DNA from: Sinohyriopsis cumingii
Lineage: Eukaryota > Mollusca > Bivalvia > Unionida > Unionidae
Length of the DNA: 64,000 nt
Assembly: GCA_028554795.2 (NCBI GenBank)
Contig: JAPYKE020000555.1
Span: forward strand, 124,001-188,000
Direction: 5' to 3'
The translations under genes and the position numbers were made by a program. Each line of letters begins with the position of its first letter. Within the stretch, counting starts at the first letter, position 1. The notes beneath the pieces were generated by a model that did not search any database, had not been told where the DNA came from, and worked only from the letters and a program-made list of their open reading frames with translations. This document shows positions 36,829-49,401 of this stretch, one piece after another.

Positions 36829-37112
36829 ACAATACAATACAATACAATACAATACAATACAATACAACACAAAACAACACAACACAACACAACACGATAC
36901 AACACAATATAATACAGTACACTAAATACAATACAACACAACACAATAGACCACAACGGAATACAATACAGTATAACACAATGCAATACAAGACAAGACA
37001 ATAAAACACACACTATACAATACAATACAAAGCAACGCAACACAACACAGTACAACACAACACAACACAACACAACATAATACAACACAGCACAACACAA
37101 CACAACACAACA
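36829..37112. repeat. (AATAC/AACAC)n pentanucleotide satellite (intron 6)
   Basis: About 280 bp of imperfect five-base units, AATAC changing to AACAC, with some degenerate stretches. The unit length is not a multiple of three, so all minus-strand frames stay open with Cys/Val/Leu runs; the 148-codon ORF here is an artefact. Confidence 0.95.
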
Positions 37113-38284
37113 CATCTTAATTGTGCCCAACGAATTAACCATGATAGGAGGTTGTGGATCTCTAACGCAATATAAATAAACCAACCACAAAATCAATATG
37201 CTCCATAAACTCAACAATTCTACCTTTGACATCGCCATAGTTCTGATTGGTTAGTGCTCTCCATTACTATTTGGTAGACCACGATACACACGAACGTATT
37301 TATTCAGGCGACACGGTATTATGGCTCACTTCTATAATCACAAATTAGATTAGGTTAACAATTGTAGATGGCACAGTTTGGTCCACTTCAATTTATAACG
37401 GTTGAAGGAGTTAAATGTACAAGTTATGAGTATACCGACTTACATGCATTACCATTGCACTTTATTCAATTCTAGTATAAATTACCAAACAGATTCGGTT
37501 AGTATCTAGGTGTGCGAGATCAAAACCATAATATGAAGTGGAACATTGGAGTTCGCATATATGATACAATATCCCTGTCTAATTATTCAACAATTAATAT
37601 GATCATAGAGTATTAAATATACCATATTAGCACACCGAACTGATTAAACAGCTTTCAAATATGTGTCTTATGGAATGTATTTGTATCTATATATACCTTA
37701 AAAATGGAATGGTTCACCATTTTGGACCCTTAAATTAAAGTGGATCTATTCATTGTGTGCTCGAGGATATGTCCAAAGAACGATGTCTGGTTGTAGAAGG
37801 ATGATAAATATATTTAAATTATGGAAAAATTCCTGCGTGTAAGTATGCGCTGCAATGTAATGAAAATACACTTTGAAGAGAAAAAAAAGGCTTATGCATA
37901 ATGATATATAGCTTCAAATTATTGCCCAAAAATTCAGCGTTTGCATCACTGTGCGTTTACAATTACAATTCCAGTCATTTGTAACTGTGCGTTTACAATT
38001 AAAATTCCAGTCATTTGTACTTGGGGTCATAATCATCAATAATTAAATAGATAAAACAATACGATTAACCAACGGGTGGAGCGATTCCATGTTTCAGCTA
38101 TACGTCGCTTACAATTTAATTCCAGGTAAATTTGCTAGATGTCTCAAATACCTGCTAGTAGTAATGAAGGAATCTTATGTGGAAACAAAGAGAAAAGAAA
38201 TTCGAAATTGACATCTAAAATAAGTAAAAGTAGTTTTGTCATCCGTTTCTAAAATCGGTCGTAGCAGAATATACATGATTTAAG

Positions 38285-38286
<2 letters not shown>

Positions 38287-38365
<79 letters not shown>
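38287..38365. repeat. (TA)n microsatellite (intron 6)
   Basis: About 79 bp of TA alternation. The remaining intron 6 sequence, 37113-38286, shows a 25-bp local duplication (TGTGCGTTTACAATTA at about 37950 and 37986) and nothing else. Confidence 0.95.
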
Positions 38366-38366
<1 letters not shown>

Positions 38367-38669
38367 CTGATGAATCCTGTTTAAAGTTAGATTTAATTAC
38401 TCTTTTGTAGTGAGTTAACAAATCTTATAACCTCTGAGGATTATTCTCTCTTGGCATGAATCCTGGCTAATACATACCAACCGTAACGCGTTTTCCTTCA
38501 CCTGGTAATAGTTTATTGAATATTGGTTGATAATGATGTTATCTGCCATATCTATCACTTAAATAATATCTAATTACTTTAAGCTAAGTTTTTAATGTTA
38601 GTTCTGATTACTTATATTCTTTGTTCTAAATTTTGTGTTTGATGAAGTAAACTGCTAATTGTTCTACAG

Positions 38670-38791
38670 ACCAAGTGACAGTTGCTGCCACGCTAACGAA
38701 CGCTGTGGGCACGCATACATTAGTATTCAAAGTCAAGGACATTTGCCCAAACACTGCAACCGGAACATTGACTATTATAGTCACTAATCAG
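38670..38791 (+). CDS. Exon 7: cadherin-like repeat 1, second half
   Basis: Acceptor TTCTACAG, donor CAG|GTACAT. Residues 253-293: QVTVAATLTNAVGTHTLVFK, then DICPNTATGTLTIIVTNQ. It enters in phase 1 and leaves in phase 0. The final TIIVTNQ leads straight into PPVIHNLP of exon 8, a typical repeat boundary. Confidence 0.85.
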
Positions 38792-40144
38792 GTACATGCA
38801 CTACTTCAAGAGTAAAACTATTCACTTTTTGCTCAATATATCGATCGAAATAAAGACAGTCCTGTTATGGTCTTACAGAGACAATGTGCTCTTGCGGTGT
38901 CAAGGTATATATATCTCCGCTTTTCTTTGAACAATGGAGATGGAGTTGTTTTCTGTATTGTTTTTGTTTTTGTTTTTAACGGGGGAAAAGCTGCTTGTGC
39001 GAAGATGGGGTCCCTTTTACTGAGCCAGTTTTCTCCAATAGGGAAGTAATGATTACAAGGATGTTTTTCCGTCAGAAAACTGCTCTGGAGAAACATGTAC
39101 ACGATTCCTTTAATTTTCTGTACGTCTTAAGCTGCTCAGAAATGATATTTTCTAGGGTCGATGGATTGATAGATGAGGGTAAGAAGTCTGTTAAACATTC
39201 GATTTTCCCATTTCCTCTTTAAAATATGTATGTAACAAGTATGATTAAAACCAATAACGCGGTTCACTTTTTGCTTTGTGTCCGGAAAATAATAATATAC
39301 CCATCCAATCCATAAACCAACAAGAATAAATCTGCTAGATGGAAATTGTGTGCAAAATATTAAGTTTGTGTTCATTTTACTCAGTTCATATTGCAAAGTG
39401 CAGACGAATACAGGACTTTTAGTCGGTCACGAAAGCGACCAACAAACATATGCCAATAAAATCGACATAGTGAGATTTGGGTTAGTGAAGACAAACAAAG
39501 TATGAAAATTGCATATTTATTGATCCAATCTATTTGCAAGTCTGACACTACCGCACTTTGAAAAAAAAACTTGAATATAGCACAAAATTTTGGTGAAACA
39601 ACGAGTCTCAGCAGTAGTGTCTACAGTTACTAAACTGCGTAATTTCAAGCTGAATTCTAAGAGAGATACGGGAGCTTTCACATGTATTGCCTCGTTAACG
39701 ATATGCAAGTGTGTGCGCATATAACGGACATGGAATATACCACTATGGTTCCGTTTACGTAAAACACATGAAACTCGTTTATTCATGTAATGAAACTGTG
39801 AACCTGTGATATTCACACCAAATGAAACAATTTATGAATTTGTACTGTTCATAACAGCATAATATATGAAAATGAACGGTTGAAGAACGGGAGAAAACGA
39901 AGTTATGCGTCGTTTGTCTACGGAACATTAAAGTTATGATAGTACATTGTTCAATTAGCGAGCATGAAAACGCCCTACTCCACTATAATAGTGAGTAGCA
40001 CAAAGAAGCACCCTATATATGATATTTCTTCCTGTCTGCCAACGATTCACACACATACACACACACGCACACACAAACGCACATACAGAATGGAGAATGA
40101 TCTGATGACCCGTCAGAAGCTCAGCCGGACTGATAATGACTTCC

Positions 40145-40469
40145 CAGACCGCTCCGGTGGCCTAGTGGTTAGAGCGTCCGCCTCGGATGCGGGAGGTCGT
40201 GAGTTCGATCCCCCGCCGAGTCATATCAAAGACTTACAAAAAGGGTACTAACAGCTGTCTCGCTTGGCGCTCAGCATTAAGAGGTTAGTGTTAGGACTGG
40301 TCGGCCCGGTGTCAGGATAATGTGACTGGGTGGGACATCATGCTACATGTCTGCGGCATGATGCCCCAGTGCTAGACATCACTATAAACTGCCACATTGC
40401 AGACATCGTAGCGATATGACTGAAAAATTTTTAAAGCTACGGTAAAAATCCAAATCACATCACATCACA
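40145..40469 (+). mobile_element. tRNA-derived SINE, family 2, full-length copy with 10-bp TSD (intron 7)
   Basis: The head is CCGGTGGCCTAGTGGTTAGAG, an A box, with a GGTCGTGAGTTCGATCCC B box. The body contains GGTGTCAGGATAATGTGACT and GGCATGATGCCCCAGTGC, and the tail is AAAAATCCAAATCACATCAC. The direct repeat AATGACTTCC occurs at 40135-40144 and about 40470-40479. It is the best copy of the family. Others: 6806-6999 (-), 27260-27324 (+), 33660-33926 (-) and 59090-59405 (+). Confidence 0.9.
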
Positions 40470-40573
40470 AATGACTTCCTCAACAAACACCATTGGTTCG
40501 AACTTATATCAATTGGAACTCAGCTTGAAAAACACGCAATTGAATTGTAAAAATTATCAATCATAAACACTAG

Positions 40574-41637
40574 CGTCGTTCCTAACATATAAGTAACGTA
40601 CACTCTATTACGGAATACAATGATATATCTGATAGGCTACTGAAAATACGTTAACAGGGAATTCCGAATGTCACCTCAACACTAATTAATATTGCAACCA
40701 ACGCTAAGCGTATTGTATATGTGTATGCAAGAAAAGGCTTGGTTAAATATTAAACCGTTCTTTGTTAAGAATTACTATATGGAATTGTCTGAAAACCAAT
40801 TTCCCATATAAATCTATCCACAGCAAACAAGCAGGATCGCTTATTATTCTTTCCTATATGCAACATATAAAATTCAACTCAGTTTGTCAGTTCAGATGAA
40901 AATGCAAATGTGATCTGTACATTGTCTAGTTTATTATAAAAGTAGGCTAAATTTTGAAACCTTTTCTGTCCAACCCATTAAACAGAAAGACAAGAACGTC
41001 CACTATACTTGTATGCCTCTACAATAAGTGTATATCTCTACCCCTGAAAGACTGTTATTGGGAAAAGGATAAAGCATCAATTCAGTTGAAATGTAAATAA
41101 AAATTAGAACACTATTTGCTGAAACCTTGACTGGAAAACATGAGCTACGTGAGATAATATGACCGGCCATTTGCATGTGCCTTGGCAAGCCGTTCAACCA
41201 ATCGTTGGACACAACGAAAACATACACATTGTAATGATGTTGTTGGACCCATACTAAATCGACATTCAAATACAATACAATGGCAACTTGGTAGACACAA
41301 TTCCGTGCCAAAGGGGATGGATGGATGGGAGGAGAGACGGAGCAGATAAAACGTCCCCTGCTTCTTCCAATGCGTTGCAGCAAATTACAACGCAAATATA
41401 CCAGGATTTCCCCGCGTAATATTTCCTAAGAAATCTTACCATATAAGATGGTAACTTTATATTAGAATATATATATATTATAGACATATCACGAGATAAT
41501 TAGATAAAGTTCCTTCACTTTGCAACAAATACTTTAAAACATCACATATACATATTAGACCTGATTATTTTTACCTTCGGGAAAGATTCAAGTCCAATAT
41601 GTTCCTCTGGACAATAATAATAATAATAATAATAATA

Positions 41638-41688
<51 letters not shown>

Positions 41689-41917
41689 TTGTTTGTTGTT
41701 TTTTTGTGCATTCTTCTTGTAGAAAAATTATTATAGGCACATTTCAATCACACTAAAATCAAGAACAACTTATTTATACAAAGATCTGACAAAAATAACT
41801 AAAAATTAATGTTCTGGTGACATTTGGAATTCCCTGTTAACGTATATTAAGTAGCCATTCAAATATATGTTTATATTCTGTGTTACTGGGTACTATATTT
41901 ATATATTCGGAATGACC
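40574..41917. mobile_element. Possible DNA transposon remnant with ~100-bp terminal inverted repeats (intron 7)
   Basis: The left arm, 40574-40675, is an inverted, diverged match of 41816-41917. Best shared core: ACGTTAACAGGGAATTCC against GGAATTCCCTGTTAACGT. The enclosed 1.1 kb has no transposase-like ORF. It could be a non-autonomous DNA element or just an inverted duplication; no TSD could be fixed. Confidence 0.5.
41612..41687. repeat. (AAT)n-(ATT)n switch (intron 7)
   Basis: About seven AAT units turn directly into about seventeen ATT units, making a self-complementary block inside the spacer of the inverted repeat above. Confidence 0.9.
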
Positions 41918-42795
41918 TTGTTCCACTTTCGACAGTACGAAAGCTACAATTTAATTAGTTAATGAAAAGGTCAACATAACATGACCTCAAATTGGCGCCT
42001 CTCAGATCTACTTATTGAAATCTCAGAGTTGGGTACTTTTTCCTCTGAGGAAAAAAACAACAACAAAATCTACGCTTTATCTACATTAACTTGCAAAAAT
42101 AGCTACTCGAGAGCTTTTTATGTGTTTTACATCTTTCTCTTGTTTTTTTCTGGGGGATGGGAATGGTAAGACTTTTCTTGAATACCAGCACTGCGGAGTG
42201 AGCAATGTAAAATACATCAAGTATTTATTCTAAACAGACAATAAAACCGTTTTAACGTATTTTTTAAGCGTGAAGGTTTCTATCTATCTATTCAGATATT
42301 TACACGTACCATCATTATTTTCGCTTGCTATTTTGTGGTGTTTTCTTATCTTCAAGTAATGCATGTACGCTTAGCCGATTAGATATAATATGCTAAAACG
42401 GAAACATATATTTTTTTAAAAAACAAGAAGCAGTTTCCTGTATTTGTGATCGTGTGCTTTGTTGTACTTCTGGATTGAAACATGTAGTGAAACTTTAGCC
42501 ATTCTTCTATATCAGAGTTTGAGGATAACAACCGTGGTCTTGTATATACTGGGCCAACAAGAGGAGGGGGCAACTGGGCAGATATCCCGTCCGGGCCTGT
42601 AAGGGGGGCCCAGGCCGAACAACACTTGTTAATTTGAAAAAAAGAAAAAATTTGCCTGAACAAGAAGTGAGGCCCGGGTATTTCTTAACCCAGAGCCCGT
42701 GATCGCTCTCTAAGGCCATGTGTGTATGTGTGTTGTTTGCTTGCGTTTGCTACATTTCGTTTGAGATTAAAAGACACATTTTTTTCTAATTACAG
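41918..42795. other. Rest of intron 7, nothing recognised
   Basis: Non-coding. A GC-richer patch at about 42540-42720 (GGGCCCAGGCC, GAGGCCCGGG) gives minus-strand ORFs of 70-94 codons without recognisable features. It may be a repeat, but I find no second copy in the window. Confidence 0.4.
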
Positions 42796-42967
42796 CCACC
42801 AGTGATACACAACCTACCCTCCTCAACCGAGTTGTCGGAGGACACTACTACAGAAATGCTAATCTTCTCCATTAATGTCACAGACGCCAATCCCACTGAT
42901 ACTGTGACATGCTCACTCACAACTTCCGGTGTTCCTTTCCTGGTGCGGCAGAAGGCCGGTACATCAG
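42796..42967 (+). CDS. Exon 8: cadherin-like repeat 2, first half
   Basis: The acceptor is TTTTTTCTAATTACAG and the donor CAG|GTCAAT. Residues 294-350: PPVIHNLPSSTELSEDTTTE, then IFSINVTDANPTDTVTCSL, ending QKAGTS. Phase 0 to 1. VTDANPTD has the form of a calcium-site loop. Confidence 0.85.
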
Positions 42968-43341
42968 GTCAATGATCATGTCTCTTTACAGGTTTGGGGG
43001 AGCAAACATTTAATAGTTGTGGGCAGTATTTGGACAGTCGTTTTACGTCCCGCACTGATCGTGTTTTATACAAACCTAAAAGAGAACTCAAGAGAATTTA
43101 ATAGGTAATTTGTAAACATAAATCCTTAAGACGATTCGATCAATGCCGCACGAAAAGCATTGAAATCATTCCACACAAAGAGAACATTTTTGTAAGAAAA
43201 GGAGTAAAATAATGATATCTCAGATTACTGTTATCAATCCTAAAGACGGAAAAAAGTGTGAACATATTCGTTATCAATAAAAATAATTGTATTATTTATA
43301 TAGTGACATGTATAATAATGTTCTTTTGGACTCTTTTTCAG

Positions 43342-43500
43342 ATTTTGGTATCTATGTGAAAAGTAGTCCAAATTTCAGCTACGACATTCGCAATACATAC
43401 GCGCTGTCTATTTCATGTAGTGATGGCACAGATACGGCGAATAGCACATTTACAGTATCCCTTCTGAGAAACCAGCCCCCTGTAATAACAAACCTGGCAA
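43342..43500 (+). CDS. Exon 9: cadherin-like repeat 2, second half, and start of repeat 3
   Basis: The acceptor is CTCTTTTTCAG and the donor A|GTAAGT (consensus). Residues 351-403 include YDIRNTYALSISCSDGTDTA, then STFTVSLL and the next repeat start, NQPPVITNLA. Phase 1 to 1. Confidence 0.85.
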
Positions 43501-43850
43501 GTAAGTAAAGAAACTGCTCCTTTTATAGTCATCTAAAGTTAGTCAGTTTTTGTTAATTTGTATGCTTGTGTTTTGCCTTTGTGCTTATTTTGTTTTTGTT
43601 GTTGTTGTTGTTATTGTTGTTTTCTTCTTCTTTTTACATTTGTTTTCATTTACAGAATGTTTTAGAATTTCTTTTGCATGGCGTTGAAGTATTTAAACTG
43701 TTGACATTTGCCTGTTTCATTTTTTTCAAGATCATAATGCTTTATCTAACACGCCATTCCGCAAAAGCTACTACGCGATCTGGGAAACATATTTTCATCT
43801 GCTCCGGTTATGCAAGGGATGTCAAAAGTAATTAATATTACATTAGGTCC

Positions 43851-43954
<104 letters not shown>

Positions 43955-44693
43955 ATGGACCGTATTTTGAAACGAAGACTTCATTTTTTCAGACCATACA
44001 TATAATTAACTTATCATCCAAAAAGTTAGTTTCCATTTGTAACTAATATTAATTGCACATTGAGGTTGAACTTAATAAATTTGCTGCACATACTTTTTAT
44101 CCAGATTGAAACGTTTTTGTGAATGAAAGTCATGATTGACAGCAGTGTCAGTAGCACTGCCACTTATCGGTATAAACAATTACCAGCTACACTAATTTCC
44201 ACGTGTATCATTCAGTAATCAGACATGAGGAGATAACTTTTCTTGGCGTATAACCACATAACGGCGGATTAAATTAGGGCTTTCTTTTTTTCTTCTTTTT
44301 TTAAAGTAGCCAATCTGACCAAATAAAATCCACAGTCCTACGTGAAGATCGCACTCCGAAAGCTTAGGGGTCATGTTCTTGTGACCTTTGTGATTACCAT
44401 AATTGCTACTTTTATCAGCCAATCAGATTGTATTCTTATATTTTCGCGTTTGGGGACTGATCAGTATGGCTGAAGAAAATCAATGTGTGCCTAAGGATTT
44501 TATTCACTTTCAAATTTCTGAAAGATTCATTTCCTTTCAAAGGTTACCAGAATATAACCCTTGAGCGGTCGCTGTCAGATCTTCACGCGGGACAGTGAAG
44601 ATCCGATTTTAATCAGATTGTAAAGTAGCATAGTAGCATAATTGCACTCATAATTGTCTATTTTTGTTTAAATTTTGCTCTTGGGTGTCTCAG

Positions 44694-44828
44694 GTTCGGT
44701 TTCAGTGGCATCAAAGGAAACAGCTGGTTATATCGTATACACAGTGACCTCATCAGATCCTGAAGGTGATCAGCTATACTACAATATGACGTGTAACCCA
44801 TCAGTGTGTCCGTTCCACATATTGGATT
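44694..44828 (+). CDS. Exon 10: cadherin-like repeat 3, first half
   Basis: Acceptor TTGGGTGTCTCAG, donor T|GTGAGT. Residues 404-448: SSVSVASKETAGYIVYTVTS, SDPEGDQLYYNM, then CNPSVCPFHILD with a nearby Cys pair that may form a disulfide. Phase 1 to 1. Confidence 0.85.
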
Positions 44829-46195
44829 GTGAGTATATTTTCTGTTATATTTGAATGCGCATTATTAAGAAATGTCTAAAGCTTAAAATGTCAGTGAACT
44901 TTAAAATTATGATTTTGTCTGTCCTCGTTAAGGATACCCATTTTTCGCTTGATAGGGAAAAGGTAAATAAGATTAGATGTTCTTCCAACGGGGGTGGGGG
45001 GTATAAAGCCTTGCATAGAGCCTGATGCGGCAAATTTTCAGTATATGAAATATCTCATAATATACTTGAGTTTAATACTTACATTAAATATGTATGCTGT
45101 ATGTTTAAATTTATACTAGTGCGGTATACAATTTATCAAGTAAGTTTTTTTCGTTGGACCAGTTGTACTTATTGAATCTGTCATTCTTGGTATAGATCTG
45201 TCATTGTCTACCTCAGGCGATTCAAACCAGACTAAACAATGCTAACATGATGGAAATTGGAACTAAAAGCAGTTACGGCTGATATGAAAAAACAAATTGA
45301 AAACACACAATTTTTATTTAAAAATAAGGTGTCTGTAAAAATGCTACTTCAAATTAAATTTATAAAAAGCGCTCGATATTTTCTTATATGAGCCTTGACA
45401 CCAATATTTTCAAATTATGTATCGAACTTGAACACTTTTTCTCTGGAAATGAATGCAAATGTAAGATATTATTTATCAAACCGTAATGATTTGATTTAGT
45501 AAACTTTTGACGTTATGCGTTTATTTACAATGCACCATAAAGTCGATTTTATTATATTTTATTTATCAATATGTTTTTTCTTGTTGTTGTTTTCGGGGTG
45601 GGTGGGGGAAAGGGGTTTGTACCCAGATACTTTCGTCTATTATTAACCAAACAAATACATTTTAGGGTACACACATATTACGTTTTCTTGTTTATTTCAG
45701 CACTTTATTCATTAGAAAAAATTATATCGTAGTATGTTGGAAACATTGACATCGTACAGTCAATATTGAAATATAAAGTCAATTCTTCATTGATGTGTCT
45801 GTTGTTGACACTAACCCAAGGATAACGGCCTTTGATGATTAGTTGCAAAAATTAGGAGCGTGAATTAAAAATATTATTTATGTAAGAGTTTTAAACTTGA
45901 ACTGCAAAATGACATCAGACTAACCCATTTTTATGTATTGTGAAATAACCCCTATGTCGTGGACTAAAACAAATAGCCCTTACTTTGCGTTCATGCGTGC
46001 AAAGGTCTAGCAGACGCTAGTGTTTAAAGTCAGCTTTTGTGATCTGAACATCGAAGATATAATTACAGGTATGTACATACGGAAGTTTAATGTGCGTCCT
46101 GGCCGATGTGAAGTCACTCATCTTTGTTCAAAGACACAATATAAATTTGTATTAGTATGTGCAGGTGAACAGCGATTGTGGGACTTTGACTCTTT

Positions 46196-46409
46196 TATAA
46201 TAATAATAATAATAATAATAATGAGGACTTTGTATAGTGCCCAATCATTGGAAGCTCTAAGCGCTTTACATTAGACAACACTTATAAGATAAAAAAACAT
46301 AATAATATTATTACAAAAACAAGCACCATGAAAATAGAAAAACATTAAAAAATAAAAAAACAGGCTGAGAATATTTAAGGTAGGAAACATTATTAGGTCT
46401 TTAAGTTTT

Positions 46410-46480
<71 letters not shown>
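46196..46480 (+). repeat. Dispersed TGAGGACTTTGTATAG element, copy 2, with TA-GA microsatellite (intron 10)
   Basis: (AAT)n at 46198-46222 is followed by ATGAGGACTTTGTATAGTGCC and the same word order as 18713-18905, up to ATTATTAGGTCTTTAA (about 46405). (TA)n (46411-46431) and (AG)n (46432-46479) follow. The remaining intron 10, about 44829-46195, holds no recognised feature. Confidence 0.75.
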
Positions 46481-46481
<1 letters not shown>

Positions 46482-46729
46482 ATGTTACCTATTAAAAGCA
46501 AGTATTGCATACATTTGGTCAGAGATTATGCAAAAAGAATCCTTCAGCTGTGCTTATTTTTAGGACCGTATGAATTGATCTGAAATTAATATATGCCGCC
46601 CGTTACTTACCTTGAAGTCATTCTATTTCAACCCATATATCTTTCTGCTTACAGTTTAAGAACTGATTGTCAACAAATCTGTTGAAACGTATTGTTGATA
46701 ATTGTGTGTTTTGGTTCTTCATTTCACAG

Positions 46730-46852
46730 CAGGAGTAGTTCAACTGACAACAGACTTAAAGAACACCACTGCAACGGGCTATGATCTCAGTATACGCGTG
46801 TATGATGGAACTACCCTGGTAGGCCCGAAAGTTCTGACTGTGATAATTACAG
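46730..46852 (+). CDS. Exon 11: cadherin-like repeat 3, second half
   Basis: Acceptor CATTTCACAG, donor CAG|GTACGA. Residues 449-489: SGVVQLTTDLKNTTATGYDL, then SIRVYDGTTLVG and KVLTVIIT. GYDLSIRVYDG is the usual F strand and DG turn of the cadherin fold. Phase 1 to 1. Confidence 0.85.
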
Positions 46853-47100
46853 GTACGACAAACAGGAGCAGTAACCTTTGGTGCGTTGGGATGTGGGATG
46901 TATCCAAATATACCTTAACCCAAGAGAAATAGGAGCTTGAGTAAATGATAAACACGCATTAGTAAATTTTGCCACCATTTTAGGTTTACTATTTTAATTG
47001 TACTTCTTTGTCAAAATCTTATGTTTCATATTGATAAGTTACATTTATGGAGTGAAGGTCAACACTTAAGTGGTTTTTAAGAAGTTCTTTTCTTTTACAG

Positions 47101-47289
47101 GAATCAATTCTGCACCAGCTATCACCAACCTTCCTCTGGCATCCAACCTTTCTGTCCAAGAAGGCACATTATTAGGGACACCAGTGTTCACAGTCAGCGT
47201 TAGTGACCTGAACATCGGAGATAACCACACCTTCACTATGACGTCGACGCCAGGCTCAGGAATGAATTATTTCTCAATCAGCTCTAGCA
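47101..47289 (+). CDS. Exon 12: cadherin-like repeat 4, first half
   Basis: The acceptor is TTCTTTTCTTTTACAG and the donor A|GTATGT. Residues 490-552: GINSAPAITNLPLASNLSVQ, EGTLLGTPVFTVSVSDLN, then YFSISSS. Phase 1 to 1. A 44-bp minisatellite begins directly after the donor. Confidence 0.88.
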
Positions 47290-47290
47290 G

Positions 47291-47655
47291 TATGTATTTC
47301 GAATAGGATATTAAAACTTGATTAAGTGCATATACATATTTCCAATAGGATAATTAAACGTGACTAAACGCATTTACATATTTCCAATAGGATATTAAAA
47401 CGTCACTAAGTGCATTTACATATTTCCCATAGGATATTTAAACGTGACTAAGGGCATTTACATATTTCAAACAGGATATTAAACATGACTAAGGGCAATT
47501 GTATATTCCGCACGAGATAATAATTATGCTTAAGGGCAATTACATATTTTGAACAGGATATTAAAACATGACTAATAACAATTACATATTTCAAACAGGA
47601 TTTTAAACACGACTATGGGCAATATCATATATTTAACAGTATTTTAAACAGGATT
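47291..47655. repeat. 44-bp minisatellite starting at the exon 12 donor (intron 12)
   Basis: About eight diverged units, of the type ACATATTTCCAATAGGATAT, TAAA(A)CGTGACTAAGGGCAATT. The first unit begins within ten bases of the donor site. Units to the right are more diverged. Confidence 0.9.
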
Positions 47656-47784
47656 TCCTCTTTACATGTGACGTCAGTTTTACAGATAACTTTTCTTTTC
47701 TTTGTTTTTGTTTCTTTTTCCACGCATGACATATATGTTCTTCATCTTCAGCAGCATTGATATGGTCAGAGTTTCCATTTCTTA

Positions 47785-48663
47785 TGTTACTTGTTTAGGC
47801 TCAAAAAAACAGTAACAAAAGAAAGAGTGAAAACAACAAGCTTTGAAACAATTTAACAGATAATTTATTTCCCAGGAACAACTCTGTAAAAAGGAAAAAT
47901 AAGGACTTATGGTTTTAAGAATCAAATCCAAAAATAATCCAAGAATAATCCAAAAATCAAATTTTAAAAGTCCTAATAATGAAATGTTCTAATGAATTCA
48001 AGTTCGATTCCCGAAGAAAAATCCAATATGGGAAGCGATGACGTATCCTTTGTGATGTTGTAAGGTCTACAGTTCTGTGTTATTCACAAACAATAATCCG
48101 GTGTTTTAATTAATGAAAGGTCTTTATCCAAGAATTCTGTATGAGCGCTCATATGTTTCCAAGAAAAAGAATTATCCTTTAGAATCCAAATAATTTGAAT
48201 AAAAAATAAATTATAACTCCACCTGACACAACAGACACTTTCCAGTGTAAAGTAGAAGCCCCGACTGAGAAATATCTCTATAAACAAAGATTATATACTA
48301 ACTAGAAACTCAAAACAGATTTCCGGGTGAGGGTCAACTTTCCAGAATCTTCGAGAAGTTGTTACATCTAAAAGCACGTAGCCCCAGTATGAGCTTAACA
48401 AAAACCAATCATTCTACTCTAGGAATAAGATAAAAATAAAAAGTTGTTTCCTTGTCTCAGTGATTTATGAATTAAGGTCGGGAACGAGGTCAGCTTTAGG
48501 TGTTTACAACTGAAGAGTCAATGTCAAACTATTTTCTGAAGAAGAAAAAAACGTCCAGTTCCTAGTAAACAAAGCTACATTATTTTGACATATAATGCAA
48601 TTAAAAAAACTTACAAACAATTAAATTAAATCAAATATAAATTAAATAAAATATGCATAACAC
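47785..48663 (-). mobile_element. Solo LTR, family A, minus strand (intron 12)
   Basis: It reads TGTTACTTGTTTAGGCTC at the left and ...TAAATAAAATATGCATAACA at the right, the reverse complement of the family-A LTR (compare TGATATGCATATTTGATTTA at 24041). It has no internal region on either side, so it is a solo LTR formed by recombination. No clear TSD could be seen. Confidence 0.8.
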
Positions 48664-49266
48664 ATTGACCTAGTCTGACAAATCAGCCCCCAAACACGTA
48701 CTGATACCGATTGATTTTTTTAGGGGGGTGATTTCTCCTATTTATTAAATCTGCCCGTAACACATTGATGTAAAGTTTAGAAATTCATCTGTATTTCTCA
48801 CGAATCTTGAGTTTGGTCACCTGAAGAGTCCTTTTGGCGATACGTACATAATATTTCATGATCAAATCCTACGTTTGACAGCTTCTTACTCCACATAAAA
48901 TAATACAACTCGAACACCTGTGATTCTTAATTTCATGGCTAGATACTGCTGTTTCATCAGATAAGCAACCAATTAGATGTAAGTTCTCTCCTTAGAAATT
49001 TTCCGTCGACAAAATCCAGAATTATTCAAGTCGAGTCACACGGCCAACTTTCAAATTTCCATTTTTTTTTTCGTACATGTGATAGAATGGAGGAGTCAGA
49101 CCAAGACAGATTAGGAAATGTCTAAAATTGTATCACGAGTTTTGACCTCAAAAGAGGGAAGGTTTTGATCGTCCCAATTTTAGTATGCAAATGGACAAAA
49201 GTTACAACTATTGAACAAATTTAGACTTTTAATATTAAAATATGTACTTCATCTCATCAGGTCAGT
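48664..49266. other. Intron 12 segment, nothing recognised
   Basis: Non-coding sequence between the solo LTR and the MITE at 49267. Confidence 0.5.
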
Positions 49267-49401
49267 CAGGCCCGGCCCTATGGCAAAGCGAACGAAGCAA
49301 CCGCTTTGGGTACCGCACTAACTCGCAATCAATTTTTTTGTTTGGGGCCCCGCGTTTATCGCTTGCTGCCTTGGGCCCCGCACATCCTAGGGCCGGGCTT
49401 G
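49267..49401 (-). mobile_element. Short hAT-like MITE, family 2, copy 2 (intron 12)
   Basis: A 135-bp element with ends CAGGCCCGGCCCTA and TAGGGCCGGGCTTG. It is flanked by AGGTCAGT and ATGTCAGT (49259-49266 and 49402-49409), 7 of 8 matching. It is the inverse of the element at 26998-27112, sharing the GGCAGCAAGCGAT segment and the CGCGGGGCCCCAA segment. The ORFs over it are chance. Confidence 0.8.

Noticed and set aside
36792..37238. 148-codon minus-strand ORF rich in Cys, Val and Leu
   Set aside because: It is produced by the AACAC/AATAC pentanucleotide satellite and overlaps equally open frames.
47291..47655. CRISPR-like regular array
   Set aside because: The units are adjacent diverged tandem repeats without unique spacers, in an intron of animal DNA.
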